A stretch of DNA of 64,000 nucleotides from Streptomyces sp. LUP47B (GTDB lineage Bacteria; Actinomycetota; Actinomycetes; Streptomycetales; Streptomycetaceae). Under the pieces are notes generated by a model. That model worked only from the letters and a program-made list of their open reading frames with translations. It had not been told where the DNA came from and made no database searches. Shown piece by piece: positions 49,076 to 58,121 of this stretch. The stretch spans positions 24,865-88,864 of the forward strand of contig NZ_MJAH01000025.1 of assembly GCF_001746295.1 (NCBI RefSeq). Reading direction: 5' to 3'. The translations under genes and the position numbers were made by a program. The first letter of the stretch is position 1. Each line of letters begins with the position of its first letter.

Positions 49076-49324
49076 ATGGCTGACCCCGCAGACCTGGTCA
49101 CGCTGAAGCTCATCTTCTGGCACAAGGGCAAGCAGCCCGGCGACACCGTCCAGGTCCGCCGGGACGAAGTCCGCTCCTGGTACGGGTTCGCCGAACTCGT
49201 CGACGACGTCGAACCGGCGAAGGCCGACGAGAGCGCGGACACCGGCGCGCAGAAGACCCCCGACAAGGCCGACGACACCAGCACGCCCGCGAAGGCCCCG
49301 GCCAAGACGAGCACGGCCAAGTAG
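49076..49324 (+). CDS. Small neck-region protein
   Basis: An 82-aa protein. The ATG at 49076 follows AAGGAG; ATG 49058 is a weaker alternative. N-terminus has a small beta domain (VTLKLIFWHKGKQPGDTV). The C-terminal half is Lys/Asp/Thr/Ala-rich and disordered. Function unknown. Confidence 0.65.
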   Translation: MADPADLVTLKLIFWHKGKQPGDTVQVRRDEVRSWYGFAELVDDVEPAKADESADTGAQKTPDKADDTSTPAKAPAKTSTAK

Positions 49325-49326
49325 CG

Positions 49327-49767
49327 ATGACGACGCCGGTTCTCCCCGACAGCAAGCAGATCGCCATCGATCTGCTGCAGAGCGCGCTCGGTAGTACCGC
49401 GCGTGTCGTCGGTGAGCTCCCGGACTCGGCCGGCTTCGACGCCGAGCTTCCCCTGGTGCGGATCCTGCGCATCGGCGGCACCGCCGGACTGCGCGGCTGG
49501 GCCGATCCCTCGGCGATCGACCGGCCCCGCTTCTCCGTCGACTGCTACGCGCTCGCCAAGCCCGCCCTCGGCGCGGCCATGCGCCTCGCCCTCAGGGTGC
49601 GCGGCGAGTGGGAGCTCCTGCCCGGGCAGGCCACCGCCGACGGGATCGTCACCGCCACGTCCGAGGAGACCGGACCACAGGACCGGCCCGAAGAACCCAA
49701 CACCGGGGTTCGCCGGGTCGGCATGACCCTGGGGATGAGCGTTCGCCCACCCCGAACCGTGAGCTAG
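49327..49767 (+). CDS. Tail terminator-like protein
   Basis: A 146-aa protein. LLQSALGSTARVVGELPDS and PLVRILRIGGTAG, then ID.PRFSVDCYA, match minor tail/tail-terminator proteins in this position. It precedes the tail tube gene. Confidence 0.65.
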   Translation: MTTPVLPDSKQIAIDLLQSALGSTARVVGELPDSAGFDAELPLVRILRIGGTAGLRGWADPSAIDRPRFSVDCYALAKPALGAAMRLALRVRGEWELLPGQATADGIVTATSEETGPQDRPEEPNTGVRRVGMTLGMSVRPPRTVS

Positions 49768-49777
49768 GAGGCCCGTC

Positions 49778-50365
49778 GTGGGCAACGCAGACAACATCAA
49801 GATTGGCGTGAAGGGCCGCGCCTACGTCGCCGACGTCGGCACGACCTTCCCCACCAGCCCCTTCGTCGCCTGGGGAACCGGCTGGGCCGACCTCGGCTAC
49901 ATGCACCCCGACGGTCTCGAGGAGGCCCTCGGCGAGGACCGCACCGAGATCAACGCCTGGGGTGAGGAAGCCCCGGTGAAGACCCGCGTCAAGTCCCGCG
50001 ACGGCTCCTTCAAGATGAACTTCCTGGAGACGACAGCGGAGATGCTGTCGCTCTACTACGCCGTCCTCATCTCCGACATGACCTCGGTGCCGGCCGTGGT
50101 CGGGCCGCCGGCGACCGGCCAGTACCTGTCCTTCGGGACCGGGCAGGCATCCCCGGGCATCGAGAAGGCCCTGGGGATCGACATCATCGAGGGCGACGAG
50201 ATCGAACGCATCATGATTGCCCGCGTCGACGTGTCCGACCGCGGCAACCGCAAGCGTTCCGCGGACGACGCCAGCGGCTACGAGCTCACCTTCAAGCCGC
50301 TCGCCGCCCCCTCCGGCGGCCAGGCCGTCCAGCGCTTCATCACCAACATCGCCCTCCCGGCGTAA
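49778..50365 (+). CDS. Major tail (tube) protein
   Basis: A 195-aa protein from GTG 49778, with AGGAGG upstream. NIKIGVKGRAYVADVGT, LGYMHPDGLEEAL and a C-terminal beta domain fit siphovirus tail tube subunits. A strong hairpin follows, as often after highly expressed tail genes. Confidence 0.85.
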   Translation: MGNADNIKIGVKGRAYVADVGTTFPTSPFVAWGTGWADLGYMHPDGLEEALGEDRTEINAWGEEAPVKTRVKSRDGSFKMNFLETTAEMLSLYYAVLISDMTSVPAVVGPPATGQYLSFGTGQASPGIEKALGIDIIEGDEIERIMIARVDVSDRGNRKRSADDASGYELTFKPLAAPSGGQAVQRFITNIALPA

Positions 50366-50376
50366 CCCCCTGAACT

Positions 50377-50428
50377 GGTGGTCCGCCGCGCTCACATCCC
50401 TGGGCGGGGGCGGCGCCGGCGGACCACC
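50377..50428 (+). terminator. Attenuator hairpin after the tail tube gene
   Basis: GGTGGTCCGCCG and CGGCGGACCACC form a perfect 12-bp stem with a 28-nt loop, 11 nt after the stop. It probably lowers downstream expression while stabilising the upstream mRNA. Confidence 0.75.
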
Positions 50429-50483
50429 ACCCCACCCCTCAGCTCCCCGCCCTGAGCCCCTGCCCTAGAAGAGAGAACCCGCC

Positions 50484-50897
50484 GTGTCCAAGCCCAACCG
50501 CAAGGTCGTCCGCCTCCAGCAGATGCGCGCCCAGCGCCAGGCCGCCGCGAAGGTCCAGTTCGTCGACATCGTCTTCGACAACGAACAAGGCCTCGAGGAG
50601 ACCTGCACCTTCCCCGTCCAGGACGACTGGCCGCTGGAAGTCATCGAGGAAGTCGAGGAGAAGGGCGGCAACGCCAACCTCAACGTCCTGCGCGAACTCG
50701 CCACTCCCAAGGAGGCGTTCGACAGGCTGGTGAAGGTCGCCAAGCTCACCGTCGGTGAACTCAAGGACCTCATCAGCGAGATGGACGGCGAGGCGGGCAC
50801 CAGCCAGGGGGAAGGCTCTGGCTCCTCGCCCTCCTCCGAGAGCACGCCGGAGCCGTCCGAGCCGACCTCCAGCGCTACTACCCCGGCCGCCGCCTAG
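50484..50897 (+). CDS. Tail assembly chaperone G
   Basis: A 137-aa protein from GTG 50484. An acidic N-terminal half (VDIVFDNEQGLEETCTFPV) and a Ser/Glu/Pro-rich end are typical of G-type chaperones before the tape measure gene. A -1 frameshift near codon 109 can extend it. Confidence 0.85.
   Translation: MSKPNRKVVRLQQMRAQRQAAAKVQFVDIVFDNEQGLEETCTFPVQDDWPLEVIEEVEEKGGNANLNVLRELATPKEAFDRLVKVAKLTVGELKDLISEMDGEAGTSQGEGSGSSPSSESTPEPSEPTSSATTPAAA
50805..50813 (+). other. Predicted -1 programmed frameshift site
   Basis: CAG GGG GAA at 50805-50813. The -1 frame is open from 50759 to 51340, so slippage at G-GGG-GAA would fuse the G protein to the T part. The P-site codon GGG re-pairs perfectly in -1; the GAA to GGA pairing at the A site is imperfect. 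Product after the slip: GRLWLLALLREHAGAV and so on, which reads as a real protein. Confidence 0.7.
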
Positions 50898-50911
50898 AGG
50901 AGTTCTGGGCC

Positions 50912-51340
50912 ATGTCCTGGGGTGAAGGAACCATGAACTGGGCCGAGCTCCGCGACCTGGTCACCAACCTGCCCGAGGACTCCGCCACGAAGGCCGCCTA
51001 CGCGGGCGACAGGGACGGCCACCGGTGGAAGCAGGACACCTACCTGCAAGCCACCACGGTCAACCTGCTGCAGCTCATCGCGGCCACCCTGTGGAAGGCC
51101 CACCTCAAGGGCGACCCGCCGGAGATGACACCGGTCCAGCCGCCCAAGCTCGCCGCGGACGAGGAACGCGACCAGCTCGCCGAAGCACGCACGGCCCGCA
51201 ACCGGGCGCTGCTGGACAGCCTGCGCCCGCAGCAGGACCCGGCCGTCACCGCGGCGAAACAGGCAGAGATCGAGCAGTGGCTGGCCAGGATCCGCGAACT
51301 AGAGCAGGCCAAGGCCGCACAGCCGCAACCGCAGTCGTAG
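50912..51340 (+). CDS. Tail assembly chaperone T (frameshift product)
   Basis: The 142-aa stretch after ATG 50912 is the C-terminal part. Expression is expected mainly as a G-T fusion by the -1 shift, although AGAGGAG lies upstream of ATG 50912. Helical segments (VNLLQLIAATLWKAH, DQLAEARTARNRALLD) fit the chaperone T role in tape-measure folding. Confidence 0.8.
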   Translation: MSWGEGTMNWAELRDLVTNLPEDSATKAAYAGDRDGHRWKQDTYLQATTVNLLQLIAATLWKAHLKGDPPEMTPVQPPKLAADEERDQLAEARTARNRALLDSLRPQQDPAVTAAKQAEIEQWLARIRELEQAKAAQPQPQS

Positions 51341-51356
51341 AAGAGGGGAGGGCAGC

Positions 51357-54300
51357 ATGGCCGAAGCCACCGTCGTCGGCTCCACCCGGGTCAGTCTGAT
51401 CCCGGACATGAGCCAGTTCGGCGACCGGCTCCGTATCGAGCTGCCCTCCGCGATCCGCGAACCCGCCAAAGCCGCCGGCGATCTCGCCGGGGACACGATC
51501 CGTACCGCCATCCTCAAGAAGCTCGCCAAGCCGATCGGCGTGAAGGTCACCGCGTCCCTGGACGATGCGGCCGCCAAGACGTCCCTGCGTGCCCTCACCC
51601 AGGACCGCACGGTCAAGGTGGTCGCCGACCTCGACGACAAGGCCGCCAAGACGGGCCTGGACCGGCTCACTGTGGGCCGCAAGGTCACCATCACCGCCGA
51701 AGTCGACGACACCGCCGCGAAGTCGAAGCTGGGGGCGCTGTCCGGGCAGCACACCGTCGACATCCTCCCGAAGATCCAGCAGGCCGCCTACCGGCAAGCC
51801 GAACAGCAGATCGCCCGCCTGGTCCAGGACCGCGTCGTCAACATCCGCGCCAGCGTGGACACCCGCGTGGCGGCGAACGAGATCCGCAACTTGATCCAGC
51901 GGCGGGTAGTCCGGATCGGCGCGGACGTCGACACCCGCGTCGCTGCCGCCGACCTCGCCAACCTCACCCAGCGGCGCACCGTCCGTATCAACGCCGACGT
52001 CGACACCGCGGCCGCGGCCACCCGGCTGGCAGCGCTGACCCGGGACCGCTCCGTCAACGTCCGTATCCGCACCCTCGGCCTGGGCGCCCTCACCGGATCC
52101 CTGGGGTCCCTCGGCTCCTCCGGCTCGAGCAGCAGTGGCGGCATCGCCTCCCTGGCCGCGACGGTGCTGAAGTTCACCACGCTCGCAGCGACCGCCCTGC
52201 CCACCATCGCCTCCCTCGCCCAGGCCCTGGCGCAGATGGGCCCCCTCGCGGCCACGGCCGCACCCGCGGTCGCCGCGCTCGGCGGCGCGTTCGCCGCGTT
52301 CAAGGTCGGCACCATGGGCGTCGGGGACGCCATCAAGGCCGCCTTCAACCCGGTCGCCTCCGAGGCCACCAAGGCGGCCACGGCCACCCGGCAGGTGGAG
52401 AACGCGCAGCGCTCCCTCACCCGCGCCCAGCAGTCCCTCAAGGACGCCCAGGTCCAGGCCGCCGACCGGGTCAAGCAGGCCAACCAGCAAGTCGCCACTG
52501 CCGAACGCGACCTCACCGCCGCACAGCGCGATGCACGCCAGGCCCAGCAGGACCTCAACGCGGCCCGCCACCAGGCCGTCCGTGACCTGCAGGACATGAA
52601 CAACCAGCTCAAGGACTCCCGCCTCGACGAGGAAGGCGCCACCCTCGCCGTCCAGCAGGCCGAGGAAGACCTCGCCCGCACCCGCTCCGACCCGACCGCC
52701 ACCCAGCTGCAGATCCAGCAGGCCGAACTCGCCAAGGAGCGGGCGGTGCAGTCCCTGGACGAGCAGCGCCTGGCCACCAATCGGCTCGAGAAGGACACCG
52801 CGGCCGCGAACAAGGCCGGCGTCGAGGGCAGCAAGACGGTTCTGCAGGCCAAGCAGCAGGTGTCCAACGCGGATCAGCAGGTCGCCGACCGGCAGCGTGC
52901 CCTCGTTCAGGCGCAGGCCGATGTGGTCAAGGCGCAGGTGGAGGGGCAGCGGCAGATCGCCGACGCCCAGCAGGCCGTTGCCGATGCCGCCCGCAGTGTG
53001 GCCGATGCTCAGCAGAAGGCCACCACGCAGGTCTCCGCTCTGGATACGGCGCTGTCGAAGCTGTCGCCGAACGCGCGGGCGTTCGTCGGCCAGTTGCAGG
53101 CGATGGCCCCGGCGTGGCGGGACATGAAGCTCGACGTGCAGGACCGTCTGTTCTCCGGTGTCGCCACCCGGCTCGGCACGGTGGGTGCCCAGGTTCTGCC
53201 GACGGTGCGCCGCGGCCTGATCGGCGCCGCCGGCGAGCTCAACCTCATGGGCAAGAACGCGCTGACCGCCGTATCGAACCTGCAGAAGACCGGGCAGCTC
53301 AAGCAGATCTTCGACGGCGTGACGACATCCCTGGGGAACGTGTCCCGCATCCCCGGCCAGATGGTCACCGGGTTCGCCCAGCTCAGCATCGCCGCGCAGC
53401 CCGCGTTCGACCGCATCACCGCCGGCGCCGCAAGCGTCGTCGACAAGGTGATGGGCAAGCTCGCGGCCGGCATGAAGGACGGCAGCCTCACCGACGCCAT
53501 CAACACCGCCCTCGATGTCGCCCTCCAGTTCGGCCAGGTCCTGGGGGACATCGGCGGCATCCTCGCCGGGGTCTTCAAGGCGGCATCCGCGGCGGGCGGA
53601 GACTTCTTCGGGACGATCGGCGCCGCCCTCGCGGAGATCCGCCGCATCATCGAACTCCCCGAAGTCCAGGCAGCCCTCACCCAGATCTTCAAAGCCCTCA
53701 ACGCAGTCGCGACGCTCATCGCGGGCACCCTCGGGTCGGTCATCCAGGCAGTGCTGCCGCTGCTGGCCGTGCTCGCCCCCATCGTCAAGGAACTCGCCGA
53801 GAAGTTCGGGCCCGTCATTGCGCAGGTTCTGGGCGCGCTCGGCAAAGCCCTCATGCCGGTCATCGACGCGCTGCTGCCCGTCCTCCTCAACGTCGGCGGC
53901 ATCCTGGTCGGTCTGGTCACCGGCCTGATGCCGCTCCTGCAGCCCCTCGGCAACCTGATCGGGGCGATCGTCACCGCCCTCGCCCCCGTGGTCTCAGCCC
54001 TGGGGGCACAGTTGGTGCCGGTCGTTGCCTCGCTGGCGCAGGGCCTGGCCCCGGTGATCGGATCCCTGGTCCCGGCCGTGCAGAGCCTGGGCCAGTTCAT
54101 CGGCCAACTCGCGCCGCTGTTCCCGCAGATCCTGCTGGCCATGATGCCGCTGCTGCCGCCCCTGGCCCAGCTGACGGTGTCCCTGCTGACGCTGGCCCTG
54201 CAGGTCATCACCCCGCTGATGCCGCTGATCGTGATGCTGGCGGGCCTGCTCACCAAATCCCTCGCCACGGCGATCGGCACGCTGGTCCCGGTCATCGTCA

Positions 54301-57167
54301 CCGTCATCGGCTGGATCAAGGGTTTCGTCGATGCGGTCACCGCGGCCGTGAAGTGGATCGTCGACAAGTTCAAAGCCCTGTTCGACATCCTCCTCGGGCA
54401 TTCGATCATCCCGGACATTGTGCTCGGCGCGATCTCCTGGTTCTCCCGCCTGTGGAAGCGCCTCGGTGAGATCGTCGGCGCACTCAAGGACGGCATCGTC
54501 AAACGCTTCGGGCAGGTCAAGGACACCTCCAGCAAGATCTGGAGTGGGTTCTGGGGCAACGTCACCTCGACGGCGTCCAACTCCTGGAAGGACATGCGGC
54601 GCGGCTGGGACACCTTCGCGGACTCCCTGACCGCCTCCTTCAAGCTCGTCGTCAAGGGTCTCGGGAAGATCTGGGGCGGCCTCGCCGACTACGTCAAGAC
54701 GCCCATCAAGTTCTGGATCGACACCGTCTACAACAAGGGCGTCACCAAAGTCTGGAACGCCACCGCGGGCAAAATCCCCGGCATCCCGGACCTGAAGCCC
54801 ATCGGCCTGCCCAAGGGCTTCGCCCGCGGCGGCATCAACACCGGCCGGGCCCGGGGCGGCGTCCTGCCCGGCTGGTCGACCTGGCGCGACGGAGACGACC
54901 AGCTGGTGCCGATGCGGCGCGGCGAGGGCGTCTACGTGTCCGAGGTGATGCGCGACCCCTATGAGCGCCAGCGCCTGTACGCGCTGAACGCGGCCGCGAT
55001 GCGCGGCCAGCACCCCTCCACCGTGCGCGCCCAGTACGGGTTCGCCGGCGGCGGCATCTTCGGCGACATCGGCTCCGCCATCGGCAGCGCCGGATCATCC
55101 ATTGCCAGCGGTGTGGGCGGGGTCCTGAAGAAGGGCACCGACGCCGTCCGCGGCACCCTCGGCGACCTGGCCGCCAAGGCGTTCAAGCCCATCAAGAAGG
55201 GCATCACCGGCGCCCTGGGCTCCAACGTGAACACCTACCCGGGGATGATCGGCGCCGCACCGCTGTACATGATCGACAAGGCGATCGACTACATCCGCGG
55301 CAAGGACATCCCCGACGCGTCCGGGCAGTGGATCAAACCGGTCAACGTGCCCTACGGCACCCGGTTCGGCGTGAAGGGCTCCATGTGGAGCAGCGGCCGT
55401 CACACCGGCCTGGACTTCCCCGCCCCCGTCGGCCGGAAAGTCGTCGCCGTCGACAACGGCACCGTCAAGTCCGCCACCAACGGCGGCCCCTACGGCAAGC
55501 ACGTCATGGTCAACCACGGCGGCGGCCTGCAGTCCCTGTACGCGCACATGTCGGCGATCGCCGCGAAGGTCGGCGACGGCATCCAGCAGGGCGGCCGGAT
55601 CGGCAGTGTGGGCGCGACCGGCAACGTCACCGGACCCCACCTGCACCTCGAGGCCCGCCTCAACGGCAAGTCGATCGACCCCATGCCCTACCTCACCGGC
55701 GGCGGCACGGGAGACGGCGGCTCCGGCGTGCAGCGCTGGAAGGGCGTCGTCACCCAGGCCCTGGGACAGGTCCACCAGTCCCTCGGCCTCGTCAACACCA
55801 CCCTCAGGCGGATGAACCAGGAGTCCGGCGGCAACCCCAAAGCGGTCAACCGCACCGACTCCAACTGGAAAGCCGGCCACCCGAGCGTCGGGCTGATGCA
55901 GGTCATCGAGGGGACGTTCAAGGCGTACGCCGGGAAGTACCGCAAGACCGGCCCGTTCATGTACGGCGTCAGCGTCGACCCACTCGCCAACATCTACGCC
56001 TCCATGAAGTACGCCCTGGCCAACTACGGCAGCCTCGCCGCCGCATACAACCGGCCCGGCGGCTACGCCCGCGGCGGTATCCTCGGCGGCGGCATCCGCA
56101 TCGGGCGCGGCCTGCCCCGCGGCTACGCCACCGGCGGCGTCATCAAGGTCGGCGGCAAACGCATCGACACCGGACCCCTTGCCGCATCCGTGGGCTCTGA
56201 TTTCCTCAAGCAGCTCACCGGCACCGCCGCGCAGATCGACGCCGCGATGTCGAAGGTGGCCACCGCCGTCAAGAACGCCTTCAAGGGCGTCAAGACGACC
56301 CTCGATGACCGGCTGCTGGCCAGCATCAAAAAGTCCAACGCCCACCTGGACCTGCTCGCGAAGCAGCGCGACGCCATCGCCGCGAAGATCACGCAGGCGA
56401 ACACGCTGGCTGCGGACTCCACCACCCAGGCCGGCCAGTTCGCGGCCCTCACCAGTCTCCCCAACGGCGGCAACACCTTCGATGCGGGCGGCATCCTGTC
56501 CGGGCTGAATGTGCGCCTGGGGCAGATCAAGGCGTTCGGCGCGAACCTGAAGATCCTCGGGCAGCGCGGGCTGTCCAAGACGCTCCTGCAGCAGATCATC
56601 GCCGCGGGCCCGGACGGCGGCGCCTCCTACGCGCAGGCGCTGGTGGACGCCACACCGCAGCAGATGAAGGACATCAACGCCACCCAGGCGGCCATCACAT
56701 CGGCGTCCAGCACGTACGGCAAGGACGCCGCGGACGCCATGTACGACGCCGGTTCCCAGTCCGGGAAGGGCTACCTGGCCGGTCTGAAGGCGCAGGAGAC
56801 GGCGATCACCAAAGCGATGGCTGACCTGGCAAAGAAGATTCAGAAGACTCTCAAGGTAGAGCTGAAAATCAGCAGCCCATCGCGGATCACCAGGGCACTC
56901 GGGCGCTTCACCGGTCTGGGCTTCGCCTACGGCGTCAAGGACGCTGTTCCGCAGGCCGCTGCCGCTGCAGCCCGCATGGCCGCTGTGGTGCGCGCCTCCG
57001 CCGCCGCGACGACCTCCCGCATCGAAAGCAGCACTACGTCCGCCACCTACGGCGACCGCGTCCTCAACTACCAAGCCACGGTGCGGGAGCAGGCCTCCCG
57101 GGCGTCCATCCTCGCCGCCCTCGCTCTCGAGGACTCGCTGCACCGGCCCGTCGTCGTGGGAGGCTGA
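51357..57167 (+). CDS. Tape measure protein with M23 and transglycosylase domains
   Basis: A 1936-aa protein. Long Ala/Gln/Lys helical coiled coils (residues 330-570) and hydrophobic membrane-like stretches (about 790-990, LLAVLAPIVKELAEKF and similar) are typical of a tape measure, whose length sets tail length. Residues about 1325-1440 hold a peptidase M23 domain with H1349-TGLD1353 and H1428-LH1430-type metal ligands. Residues about 1475-1575 hold an SLT-type lysozyme domain with Glu1489 in NQESGGNP. Together they could cut the cell wall during DNA entry. The C-terminus is helical. Confidence 0.9.
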   Translation: MAEATVVGSTRVSLIPDMSQFGDRLRIELPSAIREPAKAAGDLAGDTIRTAILKKLAKPIGVKVTASLDDAAAKTSLRALTQDRTVKVVADLDDKAAKTGLDRLTVGRKVTITAEVDDTAAKSKLGALSGQHTVDILPKIQQAAYRQAEQQIARLVQDRVVNIRASVDTRVAANEIRNLIQRRVVRIGADVDTRVAAADLANLTQRRTVRINADVDTAAAATRLAALTRDRSVNVRIRTLGLGALTGSLGSLGSSGSSSSGGIASLAATVLKFTTLAATALPTIASLAQALAQMGPLAATAAPAVAALGGAFAAFKVGTMGVGDAIKAAFNPVASEATKAATATRQVENAQRSLTRAQQSLKDAQVQAADRVKQANQQVATAERDLTAAQRDARQAQQDLNAARHQAVRDLQDMNNQLKDSRLDEEGATLAVQQAEEDLARTRSDPTATQLQIQQAELAKERAVQSLDEQRLATNRLEKDTAAANKAGVEGSKTVLQAKQQVSNADQQVADRQRALVQAQADVVKAQVEGQRQIADAQQAVADAARSVADAQQKATTQVSALDTALSKLSPNARAFVGQLQAMAPAWRDMKLDVQDRLFSGVATRLGTVGAQVLPTVRRGLIGAAGELNLMGKNALTAVSNLQKTGQLKQIFDGVTTSLGNVSRIPGQMVTGFAQLSIAAQPAFDRITAGAASVVDKVMGKLAAGMKDGSLTDAINTALDVALQFGQVLGDIGGILAGVFKAASAAGGDFFGTIGAALAEIRRIIELPEVQAALTQIFKALNAVATLIAGTLGSVIQAVLPLLAVLAPIVKELAEKFGPVIAQVLGALGKALMPVIDALLPVLLNVGGILVGLVTGLMPLLQPLGNLIGAIVTALAPVVSALGAQLVPVVASLAQGLAPVIGSLVPAVQSLGQFIGQLAPLFPQILLAMMPLLPPLAQLTVSLLTLALQVITPLMPLIVMLAGLLTKSLATAIGTLVPVIVTVIGWIKGFVDAVTAAVKWIVDKFKALFDILLGHSIIPDIVLGAISWFSRLWKRLGEIVGALKDGIVKRFGQVKDTSSKIWSGFWGNVTSTASNSWKDMRRGWDTFADSLTASFKLVVKGLGKIWGGLADYVKTPIKFWIDTVYNKGVTKVWNATAGKIPGIPDLKPIGLPKGFARGGINTGRARGGVLPGWSTWRDGDDQLVPMRRGEGVYVSEVMRDPYERQRLYALNAAAMRGQHPSTVRAQYGFAGGGIFGDIGSAIGSAGSSIASGVGGVLKKGTDAVRGTLGDLAAKAFKPIKKGITGALGSNVNTYPGMIGAAPLYMIDKAIDYIRGKDIPDASGQWIKPVNVPYGTRFGVKGSMWSSGRHTGLDFPAPVGRKVVAVDNGTVKSATNGGPYGKHVMVNHGGGLQSLYAHMSAIAAKVGDGIQQGGRIGSVGATGNVTGPHLHLEARLNGKSIDPMPYLTGGGTGDGGSGVQRWKGVVTQALGQVHQSLGLVNTTLRRMNQESGGNPKAVNRTDSNWKAGHPSVGLMQVIEGTFKAYAGKYRKTGPFMYGVSVDPLANIYASMKYALANYGSLAAAYNRPGGYARGGILGGGIRIGRGLPRGYATGGVIKVGGKRIDTGPLAASVGSDFLKQLTGTAAQIDAAMSKVATAVKNAFKGVKTTLDDRLLASIKKSNAHLDLLAKQRDAIAAKITQANTLAADSTTQAGQFAALTSLPNGGNTFDAGGILSGLNVRLGQIKAFGANLKILGQRGLSKTLLQQIIAAGPDGGASYAQALVDATPQQMKDINATQAAITSASSTYGKDAADAMYDAGSQSGKGYLAGLKAQETAITKAMADLAKKIQKTLKVELKISSPSRITRALGRFTGLGFAYGVKDAVPQAAAAAARMAAVVRASAAATTSRIESSTTSATYGDRVLNYQATVREQASRASILAALALEDSLHRPVVVGG

Positions 57168-57169
57168 CC

Positions 57170-58105
57170 GTGCCCATCCTCGTCCCCGCAGCCGCGGTCC
57201 CGCCGCCGGTCGTCGTGCCGTGGCCCACCCGCGTCAACGAGATGCCGCAGGTGTGGTTCACCGACCCCGCCGGGCTGACCACGAAGTTCAACGACTGGGC
57301 CAACGGCTGGGTGTTGCAGCCCGGCGCCAAGGGCCTGGACATGCCCGGCTACGACTTCAGCCAGGACCAGAGCCCCGGCATCGACGGCTACGCGATCCGT
57401 CAGGTCCGCGCCCAGGGCAAGGAGATCGCCCTCCCGGTCGCGTTCTGGGCGGACGACTCCCGTACCGCCTACCTCGCCCGCCGGCGCGGACTAATCCGCT
57501 CCCTGAACCCCAAGCGGGGCGAGGGCACCCTGACCGTCACCCAGTCCGACGGGGCCGCCCGCACCATCGGCGCCCGCTACAGCGCAGGCCTCGAGGGCGA
57601 TGAGTCCCTGGACGCGGCCGGCGCCCGCTGGTGCATGGGCGTCCTCACCTTCGCCTGTCCCAGCCCTTTTTGGCTCGGCCCCGAGGTGACCACCGAGTGG
57701 CGGGCCGCCGTCTCCGGCACCTTCTTCCCCGTCCTCCCGCTCGTCGTCGGCAACAGCCAGGTCCTCGGCAGCGTGACGGTCGACAACGACGGCGACGACG
57801 ACGCGTTCCCCGTCTGGACCATCACCGGACCGGCCACCGCCGTCAGTCTCACCAACGTCACCACCGGCGACGTCCTCGTCCTCGCCCACACCATCACGGT
57901 CGGCGACACGATCGTCATCGACACCCGGGAACGCCAGCAGACCGCCCTGCTGAACGGGGCCACGAACCTGTGGGGCGACCTGTCCGACGCCTCCACCATG
58001 TGGGCGCTCGAGCCCGGCATCAACGACCTCACGTTGACGGTGTCCGGTTCCACCAGCAACACCCGCGTCCGCATGACCTACCAGCCCCGCTACCTGGCCG
58101 CCTGA
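57170..58105 (+). CDS. Distal tail protein (Dit-like)
   Basis: A 311-aa protein from GTG 57170. MPQVWFTDPAGLTTKFND, GKEIALPVAFWADDSRT, then a beta-sandwich C-terminus (VTVDNDGDDDAFPVWTITGP) fits distal tail/ReqiPepy6-type tail proteins that join tube and baseplate. Confidence 0.8.
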   Translation: MPILVPAAAVPPPVVVPWPTRVNEMPQVWFTDPAGLTTKFNDWANGWVLQPGAKGLDMPGYDFSQDQSPGIDGYAIRQVRAQGKEIALPVAFWADDSRTAYLARRRGLIRSLNPKRGEGTLTVTQSDGAARTIGARYSAGLEGDESLDAAGARWCMGVLTFACPSPFWLGPEVTTEWRAAVSGTFFPVLPLVVGNSQVLGSVTVDNDGDDDAFPVWTITGPATAVSLTNVTTGDVLVLAHTITVGDTIVIDTRERQQTALLNGATNLWGDLSDASTMWALEPGINDLTLTVSGSTSNTRVRMTYQPRYLAA

Positions 58106-58121
58106 GAGGAGGCACACCCCT

